Below are positions 28,846-40,300 of a stretch of DNA of 64,000 nt, piece by piece. The stretch's first letter is position 1; each line of letters begins with the position of its first letter. The DNA is from Taenia hydatigena (Eukaryota > Platyhelminthes > Cestoda > Cyclophyllidea > Taeniidae), in assembly GCA_036345935.2 (NCBI GenBank), contig JADWOT020000006.1, positions 7,290,519 through 7,354,518 on the forward strand, read 5' to 3'. The translations under genes were made by a program, and so were the position numbers. The notes below the pieces were generated by a model that saw only the letters and a program-made list of their open reading frames with translations, was not told the origin of the DNA and did not search any database.

Positions 28846-29466
28846 AGAAAAAAGCAAATCGAATTCGAAAAAAAAGACACAGAAAAGTGAGTTCCCCACG
28901 ATCAAATACAATGAAACCAGCCCATGCTATTACCGATATCTATCGCATCAAATAAGCCTACTGAAAAATCATCCAGAAAGGAAGCCGGTCAATGCTAGTG
29001 CCATAATTCAACCGAAATAGGAATTGAAACAAAAAATTTTGTGCAACCAAAGAATCTCTAGTGAAAAAGCAATTATAGCCTATCAAGGCGATATTTAAGC
29101 AATCATGAATGCGAAATGAATAACAAGCGATTCTCAGCGAAGATGCGAGACAGGATGAACACATTCGTATGAATGGGGGAAGCGAATCTAAACTAGCTTT
29201 CCCAAACAAATTACCGACTGAGAGAACTTCCAGATACGTGTAGACCTAAAACAGAGCTCCAACAATAATAAACAAAACTTTTGTAATCAAATTAGCGCGG
29301 ATAGGAAAACTATAAACAAAGCACCTATAATATTGTGGCGATTCTGCGTGCCTAGCAATAATAATTGCTAATTTTTGTCCTAACTTTTAAAAAATGTAAT
29401 ATCTATCCTGACTACAAATTGCAACATTGTTTGAGTTCATTGACTTAGAGCCTTCCTCGATCAAAA
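28846..29466. promoter_or_regulatory. Divergent intergenic region between PPM1-like and V-ATPase G genes
   Basis: About 620 bp separates two divergent start codons and must include both promoters. No specific motif could be assigned. Confidence 0.4.
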
Positions 29467-29885
29467 ATGGCCTCAGTGACGCAGCTTGATGGTGTGGCGC
29501 AGTTGCAGGTTGCCAAGGCAGCCGCGACGGCAAAAATCGAGGAAGCACGAACAAGTGCGTTGTTCCAGTTTCATATTGCTCGTAGGGCGCATCAAGAAGT
29601 TAAAACAAGCAAAAAGCGAGGCGGCAGTCGAGGCGGATTCGTACAAAACTGAATGCGAGGCAGCCATAAAGGAGCTTGAACAAAGGGTAGGCAAACTCCA
29701 TCTGACTGCTTTAGTATTCGAAACACGACGCGGAAGCTGGATGTAGAATCGAAGCGTTTACTGAGCAGGCTGTTCGGAAGCTCCAACAACGTTACGACGA
29801 AAATAAGGAATCCGCGCTCAGCGGTCTTATCGCTCAGGTTCTTACCGTTAATCCGATGGCCCATCGGAACGTCAAAAACGTATAG
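29467..29885 (+). CDS. ATP6V1G: V-type proton ATPase subunit G (complete)
   Basis: Peripheral-stalk subunit of the V1 sector, which pairs with subunit E and holds the catalytic head of the proton pump on vacuolar and lysosomal membranes. Exons 29467-29554, 29586-29686 and 29715-29885 give 360 nt, 119 aa, against about 118 aa in animals. The start MASVTQLDGVAQLQ and the basic helix RRIKKLKQAKSEA (residues 31-43) match the family signature. The C-terminal half is a charged helix ending in TVNPMAHRNVKNV. Introns are only 31 nt (29555-29585) and 28 nt (29687-29714). Both have GT...AG ends, and neither is a multiple of three, so both must be removed to keep the frame. The gene converges on the Aurora kinase 349 bp downstream. 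Confidence 0.9.
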
Positions 29886-30234
29886 CGAATCTCCGCAGTA
29901 CATCTCATGCCCATTTGATCGTGTGAACGACAGACTCGCTGTTCTTCCCTGGTTTTTGTGATATTTAATGCGTGCATCAAGCAAGCGTGTTTGTGTTCTG
30001 GGTCTGTACCACATTCTCGCACCATCTGGTCGTCATGAAACTGATATAATTGTAACTAGAACGATCTGGGAGGCATATGAGCGCACCTTTGGCGGATTTT
30101 GAACAGACCTCGAGGTAGGAAAGGCATAAAACAGAACCGCTGGTTTATAAAAGCTACTAGTATTCCGCATAAATTTTTACAATACAAAAGGCCTAAGACA
30201 TTGATTACAAATACGCAGCAAAGCGAGAAAGAGA

Positions 30235-31432
30235 TCACGGTGATAGCTTGTTCCTTTCGGCGTAGGTCTGGATCCATTGATGCTGGATGATGGAGTCTAT
30301 GTCAAGACGACGGGAGGGTTGAAGAACAAGGATCTAAAATCAGCAGTGGTCGGGAGGTCGCAAGTCGAACGCATTTAGAGCTATTTGGTTTGAGCGGGTT
30401 GACCCACCTTTGAGATCAGGTCCTGCGCAAGTGGGGTAATGACAGAGGGGAACCTGTATTTTACCGCCTTAATGCGGGCGTAGGTCTCCTTCGTGTCGTT
30501 GTGCACGAATGGAGGACTCCCACATAGCATCTCGTAGCACAAGACACCAACTGCCCAGTGGTCCACACGTTCGTTATGTTCATGACCAAGAAGCATCTCG
30601 GGCGGGAGGTAGTCGATTGTTCCACACATTGTTTTGCGCCTAAATAATGTCATCGTTTATGCCAACGCGAAAGGGGGATGAAGAGAGTAGTATGCGTAAT
30701 CCGGATTCTGAGCACCAGTGTGAAAATTCAAATTAAGGAACCTAGGGCTGCCGTTATATGAGCAATTGGGTTAGTACCAAGATAGTTTACGCACCTGAGT
30801 GAAGGAGCGTGAACAGACCAACCAAAGTCAGCAAGTTTCAATTCATTGTAAAAGCCGAGCAAAAGATTTTCTGGCTTTATATCCCGATGGATAACATGCC
30901 TTGCGTGGCAGTACTTTAAGGCATCACATAATTGGTAAACATACTGACCAATGAGCATCCATTCACAAAACCTACCGTAGCGGCCTTTCGTTCACTAAAT
31001 CTCTTCTCACGTTGCAAATATGTGTACATTTGGCCATAAAATGCATACTCCAAAACCAAATACACCTTAGACTCATCGTGAAAATATGTGTACAATTGGA
31101 GGATGTGTGGATGGCGCAAGTGGCACATTATTTCTATTTCTCGACGCAATTGATGTTCCATACCACACTTAACAAGCTGCTTTTTAAAGAGAATCTAAAA
31201 AAAGTAAAAAATTATACTGTCCCACCTTTAATGCACACACAAAGTCCTCCCTCTTGGTCCTCGCAAGAAAAACGTTACCGAATTTGCCGGTACCCAAGGG
31301 GCGACCAATAAAGAAATCCGAAAGCCTAGATATGGGAAGTTCAGGACTTCACGGAAAAGTCAAGAGAATCACAGCCAGTTACTTTTGCAGAACTTTCTGA
31401 AAGGAGGGATCGGAAACAGCCGAAGAACTCAT
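30235..31432 (-). CDS. AURK: Aurora-family mitotic protein kinase (complete)
   Basis: Serine/threonine kinase of mitosis (centrosome, spindle or chromosomal passenger roles in other animals). Exons (minus): 31432-31383, 31325-31226, 31194-30976, 30943-30795, 30639-30408, 30333-30235. Total 849 nt, 282 aa. The start [18 protein letters not shown] has an in-frame TGA two codons upstream. In order: glycine loop [13 protein letters not shown] catalytic lysine, [10 protein letters not shown] helix [12 protein letters not shown] catalytic loop, [11 protein letters not shown] magnesium loop, [16 protein letters not shown] activation segment with the conserved phospho-Thr, and a C-lobe ending DLISK...[14 protein letters not shown]. 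Introns are 57, 31, 32, 155 and 74 nt. Only about 18 residues precede the kinase domain and few follow it, so the long regulatory N-terminus of Aurora A is absent. The [10 protein letters not shown] signature excludes other AGC kinases; A versus B type is not resolved. Confidence 0.95.
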
Positions 31433-31895
31433 ATTTCAAAAACAACAATCCGACTAATGCGCCCTGTGATTAGGATGAAGTCATTGATGTATTGAAACTA
31501 GGTAGTGCAATCAGTCCAAATATTTTCTTGCAAATGTGCAAACAAAACCCAACATTAATTTGCTTAGCTTTGTTTTTTAGTTTTACAATAATTATGGTTC
31601 CCTCTTAAAATAGGCAAAGCTTTTATTCAGCACTCGACAAGGAGCCTCACCACCTGATTTTGTCTGCACCATTTTAAAATAGAAAATGCTTGCAAAAAAC
31701 GAATTACTTCAAGTAGATTACTAGATTTTTTAACTTTGAATTTGATGCATCTCCAAACATTCGAAGTTCATCTCAATTTTCAAGTCTAAAGATGTAACTC
31801 ATTTTACTTGGGCACATAAAGCCTAATAACCCTAACGGCAGTGGCGGTAGATTCAAGTCATAGCAACGACTTTATGTTACGTAACCATACTGGGT
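31433..31895. promoter_or_regulatory. Divergent intergenic region between Aurora and IFT25 genes
   Basis: A 463-bp gap between opposed start codons that must hold both promoters. No coding exon or named motif seen. Confidence 0.35.
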
Positions 31896-32313
31896 ATGGG
31901 GTTCATGGGTCGTGTTATCTCTGCAACATCAAATGATGAAAGATTCCCAGCAAACAATGCATTGAATATAAAGGACAATAATTTCTGGTTGACTACAGGT
32001 ATATTTCCCCAATGCTTAATAATCTCGTTGGATTCCAAAATGGTTTTGAGTTCGCTCAAGCTAGTTTCAGCCTGTGTTAAATCCTTTATGGTATGAAAAA
32101 TAAACTGCTTGAATCGGTTAGGTTGAGACTACTTCTGATGACACTACCGACTACCAGACAACTGTTGAAATGAGCATCGATACTAGTGACAACCAAGTCC
32201 AAATAACGAAATGCCCACTGAATGGAGCTTTATGCAAACGGATAAAGCTAACAATCCTGAGCGCATACGACCATTTCGTTGCTGTGTACAAAGTTATTTT
32301 TGAGCAAAGCTAA
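31896..32313 (+). CDS. IFT25: Intraflagellar transport protein 25 homologue (IFT25/HSPB11)
   Basis: A beta-sandwich component of the ciliary IFT-B complex that pairs with the small GTPase IFT27. Exons 31896-32090 and 32122-32313 give 387 nt, 128 aa (human 144). Family signatures are ISATSNDERFPANN, NFWLTTGIFPQ near the N-terminus, and IKLTILSAYDHFVAVYKV near the end. The intron is 31 nt (32091-32121). The chosen ATG (31896) makes the N-terminus about ten residues shorter than in human; the frame stays open a further 15 codons upstream without another ATG, so a small 5' exon may be missing. Cilia in tapeworms are confined to sensory endings and flame cells, so expression is likely restricted there (inference). 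Confidence 0.85.
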
Positions 32314-32739
32314 ACTGTAAATCTCTTGTTGTGTCACAGGGGACTTCTATCCCGTTTGAGAATTATTTTGCTGCGTTTAACCTCCATCGAGGGATATACG
32401 GAACTGCCCTATAATACTCCCTGCAATCATGCGGTTACCCACCTAGATGAATTAGGTCAATCAAATGAGTTTTTGCTCGATTAGCCTTTATGGACGAATC
32501 TGAACGCCTGGCCTCTCAAATCAGCTAAGTATTAGCATGCAGCCCAATACCATTACGTAAAAGCTACATATTCCAACGTTGTTGCATACACAAGCCAAGA
32601 TGTAGGCGAAAATTTTGATTCACGAGTATTGGTGGGGAATCGGGAATTAAATGCACAATTCCTATGCAAAAAAAGCAGGACTATGCAAAAATCAGGTGGG
32701 ATTGATTGCAACAAGTTCATAGTACTAAAGGCGTACGGA

Positions 32740-33439
32740 TCACTTTTTCCAAAAGTTCGGATCAAGCGACAGTTTACGCCGAATTGCATCAAACCAACGT
32801 TTGACGGCCGAAATGGGAACATAGGCTTCCGACGTTCCTGGAACCTCTTGTGCACAGCCTGCCGCGAAATGGTATAAGTTCTCCGCTGCAAACTGAGTGA
32901 ATCTCATGTTCTCATCCACGCCTACAGAGTTAGAAGAGTTTTCAATCGCAGACGTCTGCCCTACTAATTCGGCCAAAGGTTCGACGGAAATCCCCACTTG
33001 TGCAGTCACCATATTCCCGCCAGACAGGTTTGAAATGCCTTGAAACGGATTCGTAGCCTGTTTCAACGCACCTATGTCCATTTCTTCATGTGTCTAGAAC
33101 CACACTTACTTGACTTTAGGCCAGACACCCTAAAAATCGCACTTGGGCGATCATTTGAAAGGTATCCCAGGTAACTCCAGTTTGCCACCCCATTTTCGAC
33201 TAGACCAAAGTGAACTACTAATATGAGGGATAATTCGCCTAAGCTCACCTCCAGCCCCATATCCTTCGGGGAACGGAACCTGCCCAGTCAAAAATACGAC
33301 AATATGGTTGCTCTTGCCAAGTGGTGGTAAATCCAAAAGGAGTCTTCCGGGAGACACTTCAACGAAATTCGATTGAACCTAATTTGGAAGCAACGGAAAT
33401 AAGAACTACTATTTGCCCTGTCAAAAGCGCTGCAAACAT
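32740..33439 (-). CDS. HIKESHI: Hikeshi / OPI10 family Hsp70 nuclear import carrier (complete)
   Basis: Hikeshi carries Hsp70 into the nucleus during heat stress. Exons (minus): 33439-33410 (ten codons), 33378-33249, 33217-33110, 33071-32740. They sum to 600 nt, 199 aa (human 197). The start MFAALLTGQIVQ matches the family start MFG-L-AGR-VQ, with an in-frame TGA six codons upstream. Further signatures: NHIVVFLTGQVPFPEGYG, YLSNDRPSAIFRVSGLKS, QVGISVEPL and the terminal RWFDAIRRKLSLDPNFWKK. Introns are 31, 31 and 38 nt, all GT-AG. It converges with IFT25 (426 bp apart) and diverges from INO80C. Confidence 0.93.
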
Positions 33440-34322
33440 GAAACTCCACGAAGGTCACTGATAATAATGTAATTGGCTGGCATCTGCATCATTGACAGTT
33501 GTAAATTGACAGTTGGCCCTAAAATAATTTCCCGAATCGGTAGCTTTTGGAAACCTAAGCCATTGGAGTCACACATTGCATGCAAGCAACCAGTGACGGG
33601 TATGCCGTGAAAGAAATTTTTAAGAAAGGAAATTATATGATCGTATAAACAACATGTATGCTTATGAATCAGGTTATCGAGCCATTATTTGCCACAAAAA
33701 CTGAAAAAAGAACAAATTCTATTTTGCGCTTATGCAAAAATGTGCTTCTGAAGCCCATCTAGAGTAATTATAGCGATTCGTAGCGCCCCAAAATGCAATG
33801 CATAATTTTTATTTTTACAGTTGTTGCGTGGACAGAAATAATCCATTTCGCTATTCCATCCAGGAATTACTGGTCTACCTGCCCGGAATGCTTGCTGCAT
33901 GATGTTTTTTTGTGATTTGGAGCCGCCCATTATGTCTGGTTACAATTAGCTAAAGAAATGCATTAATAAAATCCGCTTTTTCTTGCCTTTTAAACAATTT
34001 TTAAATATATTTAAGCAAAGTGACTTCCTGTTCGAGTTAGCTTCTTGAAAAGGCGCCATTTCTAAGAGCCTGCTAGGTTGGTTTGCTAAAATTAAGAAGA
34101 GACTAGTGGACTTAGCAAAACCCTTTCTACTTCGCTGAAGCAATTATCGCAGTGATTGGCTCCACAGCATCTTTCTCCAACTGACCCATGTCATAGCACA
34201 GCAGGTAGGTTATCCGATTGTACTGATCTCCAAGTTTACTTGAAGGCATGTTTGATACACTGTCTGCCCATAACCCGTCTCCCCAGGTGTAAATCTCTTA
34301 CATTGCTCCTAACTTACAGCCA
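33440..34322. promoter_or_regulatory. Divergent intergenic region between Hikeshi and INO80C genes
   Basis: An 883-bp gap between opposed starts. It contains a 66-codon minus-strand ORF (33930-33730) with no recognised relatives, and otherwise nothing assignable. A CTTACAG acceptor ends two bases before the INO80C ATG. Confidence 0.35.
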
Positions 34323-34658
34323 ATGATGGAGAGGCAGCCATATCAATTCAAGAAGCAAACTCAGAACAAGGTCCAGAAGAAGCCGGTCGCTCGTACCCTG
34401 CGCCAGCTTATCAACGCTGAGTGCCAATACCACTGGCCCCCTGGTTCTGTCCTATACAACCAAATTGAAGCTCCGCCCAGCCTTCGCCCTGGCATAAAGG
34501 TATCCGATATCAGTGGACTGCCAACCAGTCTACAAGAGCCTGTTACAAATCTGCGCTTCGCCAGTGTCGAGGAGTACCATACGATCAAGGACCTCCCGCC
34601 CGACGTCGTAAAAGGTTATCTACTTCTCCGGAATGCGCACCCGGACACCATCATTTGA
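34323..34658 (+). CDS. INO80C: INO80 chromatin-remodelling complex subunit C (Ies6-like, YL1-C domain)
   Basis: Small conserved subunit of the INO80 nucleosome remodeller; Ies6 works with Arp5 on the nucleosome. Single visible exon, 111 aa, ending at TGA 34658. The YL1 C-terminal domain reads PPSLRPGIKVSDISGLPT, then NLRFASVEEYHTIKDLPPD and VKGYLLLRNA, which agrees with INO80C. Upstream are QPYQFKKQ and ARTLRQLINAE, matching the basic segment before the domain. Human INO80C is about 190 aa, so this is either a short, yeast-like form or lacks an upstream exon; the acceptor CTTACAG two bases before the ATG allows a 5' exon or a trans-spliced leader. Its stop codon is only 102 bp from the stop of the MRPL12 gene on the other strand. 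Confidence 0.85.
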   Translation: MMERQPYQFKKQTQNKVQKKPVARTLRQLINAECQYHWPPGSVLYNQIEAPPSLRPGIKVSDISGLPTSLQEPVTNLRFASVEEYHTIKDLPPDVVKGYLLLRNAHPDTII

Positions 34659-34760
34659 ATACCTTACCCAGTAGTTTTGAAAACCCGTTCTGAATGTGTA
34701 AAATTTATGTACAATTCTGTTTAGGAATCTACCTTTCGACTTCACAAAACTAAGTCCCGT

Positions 34761-35895
34761 TCACTCGAGTTCCACATCAGCACCACAAGCCTCCAGGGCC
34801 TTCTTTATTTGCTCTGCCTCGTCTTTACTAAGGTCCTTCTTCAAAACTCCCGGGGCGGCCTAAAACGGAAAAATCGTTAGATTTCAAGCGGGGTGTACAT
34901 ACGCTGTTCAGTCACAATTTGGATTATACTATGTCCTTTTCTGCATCTAAGTACTAATAGCTCAATAGACCGAATCTTCTTAAGTAACTAGGATCAACTC
35001 TGCTTGGCAGAGCGGCGGCGGTAAATTTTAACTCCTTCCGGTTTCCCGCCGTCGAGGTTTAAACGGCAGCTTCAGGCATTATAAGAGTTCCGGTGGTATG
35101 AGGAGAGGATTGAAAGATTTCACGCAAACTCACCTCCACAAACTTCTTAGCCTGCACTAGGTTCATATCCGGAAGAATATTCTTAATCTCCTTGATCAGG
35201 GTCACCTTCTTTGCAACGTCGAACTTCAGAAGCTTAACTGCGTAAGAGGTCTTTGAAGGCGCTTGCTCCATCTCTTCTTTTTCCTCGTGTTCTTTCGGTG
35301 AGGCCGGGTGTGGAGACATGAGGGTCATAGTGTGTGTCGGAGCCTGTCCGAGCGAATTTCCAAAACAATAACATTGGGTACCCTCAAGAACGCTTCTTCA
35401 ATTAGCAATGCCTCTCAAACTCAGTGAACTAGTAACGCCATGCATGTGGGGAATTAAAAGTTTTGTTTGGCGTCCATGCAAAGTGCGACATCAAAAATAG
35501 GGCTATAAGCAGCAACAAAAAACTAAGGCTTTAAAGACCAGCGAACGGTAACGTTAAAATCTGCTCTCTTATTGAAGTCGTAGAGGTATTTCTGGATTCG
35601 CGAACCCAAGACAATTTTGACGGAGGGAAAAACCTACCTTGATATTTAGACGTTTGGTCAAGAGTTCATTTAGGTCGGCAACTTCAAGCAGAGTCAAAGA
35701 AGCGATTTCGTCAACAATCTTTACAACGTGCGCTGGGTACTCCCGCTCATTTTCACTAAGTGTCAGTGCATGCAACTTTTCATTGCCATTGAGAATCGCA
35801 GTGGAGCACAAATTAGCAAATTTACTACCAAAAAGTGGTTTGCCGTAGGACCAATAGATCAATTTATGAGCGAAACCCTTCCCGAAACAAAGCAT
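34761..35895 (-). CDS. MRPL12: Mitochondrial large-ribosomal-subunit protein L12 (bL12m, complete)
   Basis: Stalk protein of the mitochondrial ribosome that recruits translation factors. Exons (minus): 35895-35638, 35343-35134, 34859-34761, all phase 0, total 567 nt, 188 aa. The N-terminal 40 residues (MLCFGKGFAHKLIYWSYGK...) are basic and hydrophobic, fitting a mitochondrial presequence. Then comes the dimerisation segment IASLTLLEVADLNELL, an acidic hinge (HEEKEEMEQAPSK), and the C-terminal domain YAVKLLKFDVAKKVTLIKEI, MNLVQAKKFVE, ending GADVELE. Introns are 294 and 274 nt. It converges tightly with INO80C. Confidence 0.94.
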
Positions 35896-37377
35896 ACCGC
35901 AAAAGCACCCAACGCGGGAAGTGAACGCACAAGTTAGGGTTTGCCGGCTAATTTGGGATAAAAATGCTGTAAAATTAATAGCTGAAATACATTTCTGATT
36001 GCGCTAGCGAAATCGCAATATGATTAGTAAAATGTAAAGAATCCCTTTTTGTTTTAATCTGTAGGTTTTTTATAATTCTTAGGCGCAGCAACCGAGATAA
36101 AAGAAGACCTAATATGCAAGCTGAATGCATATATTCTATGCAAAGTATGGGAGTGCCAGAATCATAAATGAACACAACGTTACACTGGTCTTCGCCTTTT
36201 CAGCATTGTTCTTGGCGTCTTTTTAGATTATTCTTCCCTGTTAGCCATCACACCCGTGCCAGTGCCGTAGGCGGTCATCTGCAAACCAACAGCTTCCCTC
36301 GTCGAATTTTTATTTTACTTAACCGCATCGTCACTGATTTGTTGTAGTAATTTATTCGAAAATGGAATTGTATTCCGTGTGTGAGCCAGACTTAGAGAAC
36401 ACCAACTAGTCGTAAGAACTTTGGCTCAAAGGGCGAACTATTTAATATGGAAGGATTTTGTTAATAATTTCGTGTAGATGGGTTTTGTTAGTCTATTCCT
36501 TCTTGTCACTTAGTTTACTCTTTTATTGCTGCCAGCAATATTTTTCTAGGGTTTACTTACCTAGTGGAGAACCAAAAAGGTACCTGGTATCATAATGCAG
36601 ACACGGCAGGCAGCTCTGTTTTATAAACTTTTGAGGCAGTTTGCGGCTAGAGTCACTTCAGTTGTTAATACTTTTCCGCAGCATGCGAGGCTAAGGGTGC
36701 TACCGAGGGAGTATCTTGACCGATGCTCCTCCTTGCAGCATATGCACACCTCCTTCAAAATAGGGTAAGCTTTCCAATTGTCACCAGCGTGGAGCTCCAA
36801 AACTTTCGTGATGATGAAGGAAGATATTGTGCGCAAACAGAACAACTATTATGACGTAAAGTAGGACTGCGAGTTCAGCCACAACTCTGCCTAGATAAAG
36901 TACAATCGCGGACAACTAAGGTTGCCCATTTACTGGTACCGGAAGTTAAAACAACGCATTACGCCCCTAATCACAGCATCTCACTCATGTGAGAACCAAC
37001 AAAGACTACCCATGCTTAGTCAGTCTACACTTTTCAACAGAATGACGGTTATTATATGACAGTTAAAAAGGGAAATAACAGTGATTTATTCGATTTATCA
37101 AATATAGCAGCTGTGTAGGTGATGAGTTGCGTGTACAAAGCGATTTTTTAGTCCATAGAGTTGTCTCGTATAGTAGCTAAATGAAACCTGTGATATTTCG
37201 TTGCTTTTTTGAAATCGTGGTTTCTTTAAGGAGTACATAATTGTCCACTCAAACTTCACTGGGAAAGCTGGTCTCTGAGACATACCAGGAGCCGCAGATT
37301 TTTACTGTTTGTAAAATATATATGTAATACTGTGTTTATTATTAACGGTCAATGTAAAGGGTTCCTTCTCTTCCCTC
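35896..37377. other. Intergenic, no gene recognised
   Basis: About 1.5 kb upstream of MRPL12. It must include that promoter; otherwise only short unrecognised ORFs. Confidence 0.45.
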
Positions 37378-40300
37378 ATACTGCCCTTTCTATTAAAAGT
37401 CTAAGCACGCTTTGACATCTCTATTATAGATAAGAGGGAGGGAAGAGAAATCTTGTAGCAGAGTTCAGGACAAGAGATAAGTCGCGCTCTTCAGAGTCAC
37501 CACACTGCTTCGCAACCAGTATCAAATTGTCGTTTCGTCCATGCCCTACTAAGCGCATTTAGAAAACGTAAGTAATACACATCCCCTTCGTTTTTGAGCG
37601 CCATCCCCAGTGCTACTGTCATTGGCTCGCTTCTATCAAACCATCGGGTGGTCTTCTTTCTTCTACGATTACGCAGGCCTCGTCCTCGTAACCGACTGCG
37701 GAGCACCTTTGTAACGTCGGATCTTATTATGATGCAGGGCTATTGACTGGGCACGGAGTTCTGCATTCCGGAAGAGGGAGTTCGTGGGAGAGGGGGCTTT
37801 TACTACGCGGAAGAGTCTCTACTCCGAGGGTGGCAAAATTTGCGATGTGCTCCAGGCGAAAGAATCGAGCTACATATTTTGACAAGACTTCCTTCATGGT
37901 AGACGTTGGGTACGACTGTGCTTGTCGTATTATCTCCTTCCTCCACTATGAGATATTTGTAGGTGTCGCCGGGCAAAATTAAACGTCTTTCTTATCCCTT
38001 TTTTTGATGTAGTACGTACTCCGGGGCATTGTCGGTAGACACTTCTTTACTCGATAAGAATGCATCGGGAGGGACTATCATTTCGCGACCCGTGAGCATC
38101 TTGAACGGGGAAACACTAGTTGATGCGTGGACCGCAGCCTTATAGGCGAGGAGAGCGAGTCCTAGAAAGAAGTCCCAATCTCCAGACCGTGCCTCTTTGG
38201 TAAAAGCCTTTGGTAGTCCTATCAGGGTGCAATCTGTTCTTTCTACTTGTCTGTTACCCTGAGGACGCCCAGGCGCCCTGCGCGTCTTTGAGATTCCAAG
38301 AGACCTGCATCGATAAGCAAAGAGTCGGCTTTCGAAATTAGGATCTTGATCGCTATGGACTGATTCAGGCACGCCGTGTTGACAGATCCAACGACCGAAG
38401 AAGGTTGACGCTACCATCTCGGCGTCTTGCGACTTCATGGGTTTCGCTTCGGCTACTTTCGTGAAGCAGTCAACCATGACTAGAATATATCGGTTTCTTC
38501 TCTTGGTGAGTGACAGAGGACCCATAATGTCTATACCCAGAGGCGCGATTTCTGTAAGTGAGGCTTCTTGAAGCTACTGTAAGTTACGCAGGTTCGGCAG
38601 AAGTCTAGCACGTCTGGGGTAAGGGAGGGCCACCGCTATCGTTTGCTCAAGGCCTCCACCATCTTTTTCTCGCCTACATGACCCAATTGTTTGCACAGCT
38701 CTTGGAGGACCGTTTCCATCAAAGAATCTGGAACAACTAGGCCCTTGGGAGATGTGGTGTCTTCTTGGTACTACAAGACCTCATCTTCCAGGGAGAGTTG
38801 GGACCACTGTTGCCATATCCACCTGGCTGCCTTGCTGGACGACTTATATGCGGATGCCAGAAACCCCTCGCATGCCAGAGTCGTGTCGAGATCCGTACTC
38901 TGCGTGTTTCGCCACTTGTATCTAGTAGGCTTGGTGAGAAATAGCGTGCCCACTAAACTGCTATCCCTTTCTGCTGATAAGGTCTGCGCGACAATGCATC
39001 CTCGATGCTATGTCCATTTTCTTTTCTGTACTGCACTGTAAAGGCATATTGTTGTAACTCCTCGATCTCCTTCATTTTTTTTAAACTGGGTCAGAGCCTA
39101 ACGGTCTGCCCCCGCTATGAACTGTCTCGCTATCAGGTAATGCTTGAGGTGTCGCACCATCGTGTAGATGGCAAACAGTTCACGTTCTGCTGCACGCTTC
39201 TGTTCCATTTTTGTTCAGTCTGACGCTGGCTTAGCCGATGACGTGTTCTCTGTCTTCGTTGTCTCTATGTGGAAGCACCGCCCACGGCCACGTCACTGAC
39301 GTCCGCGTGTAGTACATAGGGTGGCGCATTGTTCTCGGAGTTTGGCAAGGCCAGAATCGAAGTGGAGCAGAGCGCTTGCTGCAGTGTATTGAAGGCTTCG
39401 TCGTGCTTGTTCTCCCACTTCAAATTCTTTTTCGCCTGTTTCTCGGTTAGCTTGTGTAGGGGACTGGCGATCTTGGCAAAGCCTTTAATGAAACGCCTAT
39501 AGTAGTTTGCCGAACCGAGGAAGCTGCGGAGTTCCGTCTGATTGGTTGGTGTTGGCCAAGTTCGCACTTGTTTTGCACGATCTTCAGCGAACGCCACCCC
39601 ATCTGATGGGACTGTGTGCCCCAAGAAGGTGACTGAACGACGGAGAAAATGGCACTTCTTTGGATTCAAGGTCAACCTGCATCCTGCAGACAGTTCAGGG
39701 CTAGTTTAAGATTGGCGTATGTTCGCCAATGTCTCTATCGAAAACAAGGACATCATCAGGGTAGACTATGCAATGTTTCGAAGGAAGCCCAATCAGTGCT
39801 GTCTGCATCAGGCGCCAGAAAGTGACTGCGACGTTTCAGAGTCTAAACGGCATTGCCTGGAGTTCATAAAGCCCGTTGGGCACTATGAAAGCCGTCTTCT
39901 CTCTATCTATTTCCGCCGCTTCTACTTGCCACTTCTTCTTTAACTTTCTGTGATCAATGCACAGCCGTAGACTACCGTCATTTTTCTTTACCAGTGGGAT
40001 TGAGGAGGCCCCTGGTGACTTTGATGGTTTTATAACCCCATCCTTGATCATCTCTTTCACCAGACGGTTTGCTTCGTTCAGGAGAGGCGGGGGTATGCGT
40101 CTGGGCGGTTGCCGAATGGGACTGACTTCGCCTGTATCAATAGTATGTTGGAGGATATTTGTTCGTCCTAGTTTCGCTCCTTGCCATGGTAACATGTTCG
40201 GATACTTGCTAAGCAATGAATGCAGCTCCTTTCTCTCGCTCTCGGTGATTTGCATCAACTGGGCGCAGAGATCATCTGAGTTGTTGACAAGAATGCCAGC

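Noticed and set aside
33730..33930. 66-codon minus-strand ORF between Hikeshi and INO80C
   Set aside because: Starts with ATG and could even take a 28-nt intron, but no relatives are recognised; not distinguishable from chance.
37743..37982. 79-codon plus-strand ORF repeated three times (37743, 51064, 52222)
   Set aside because: Antisense to the integrase C-terminal and 3' part of the gypsy element; conservation is due to repeat identity.
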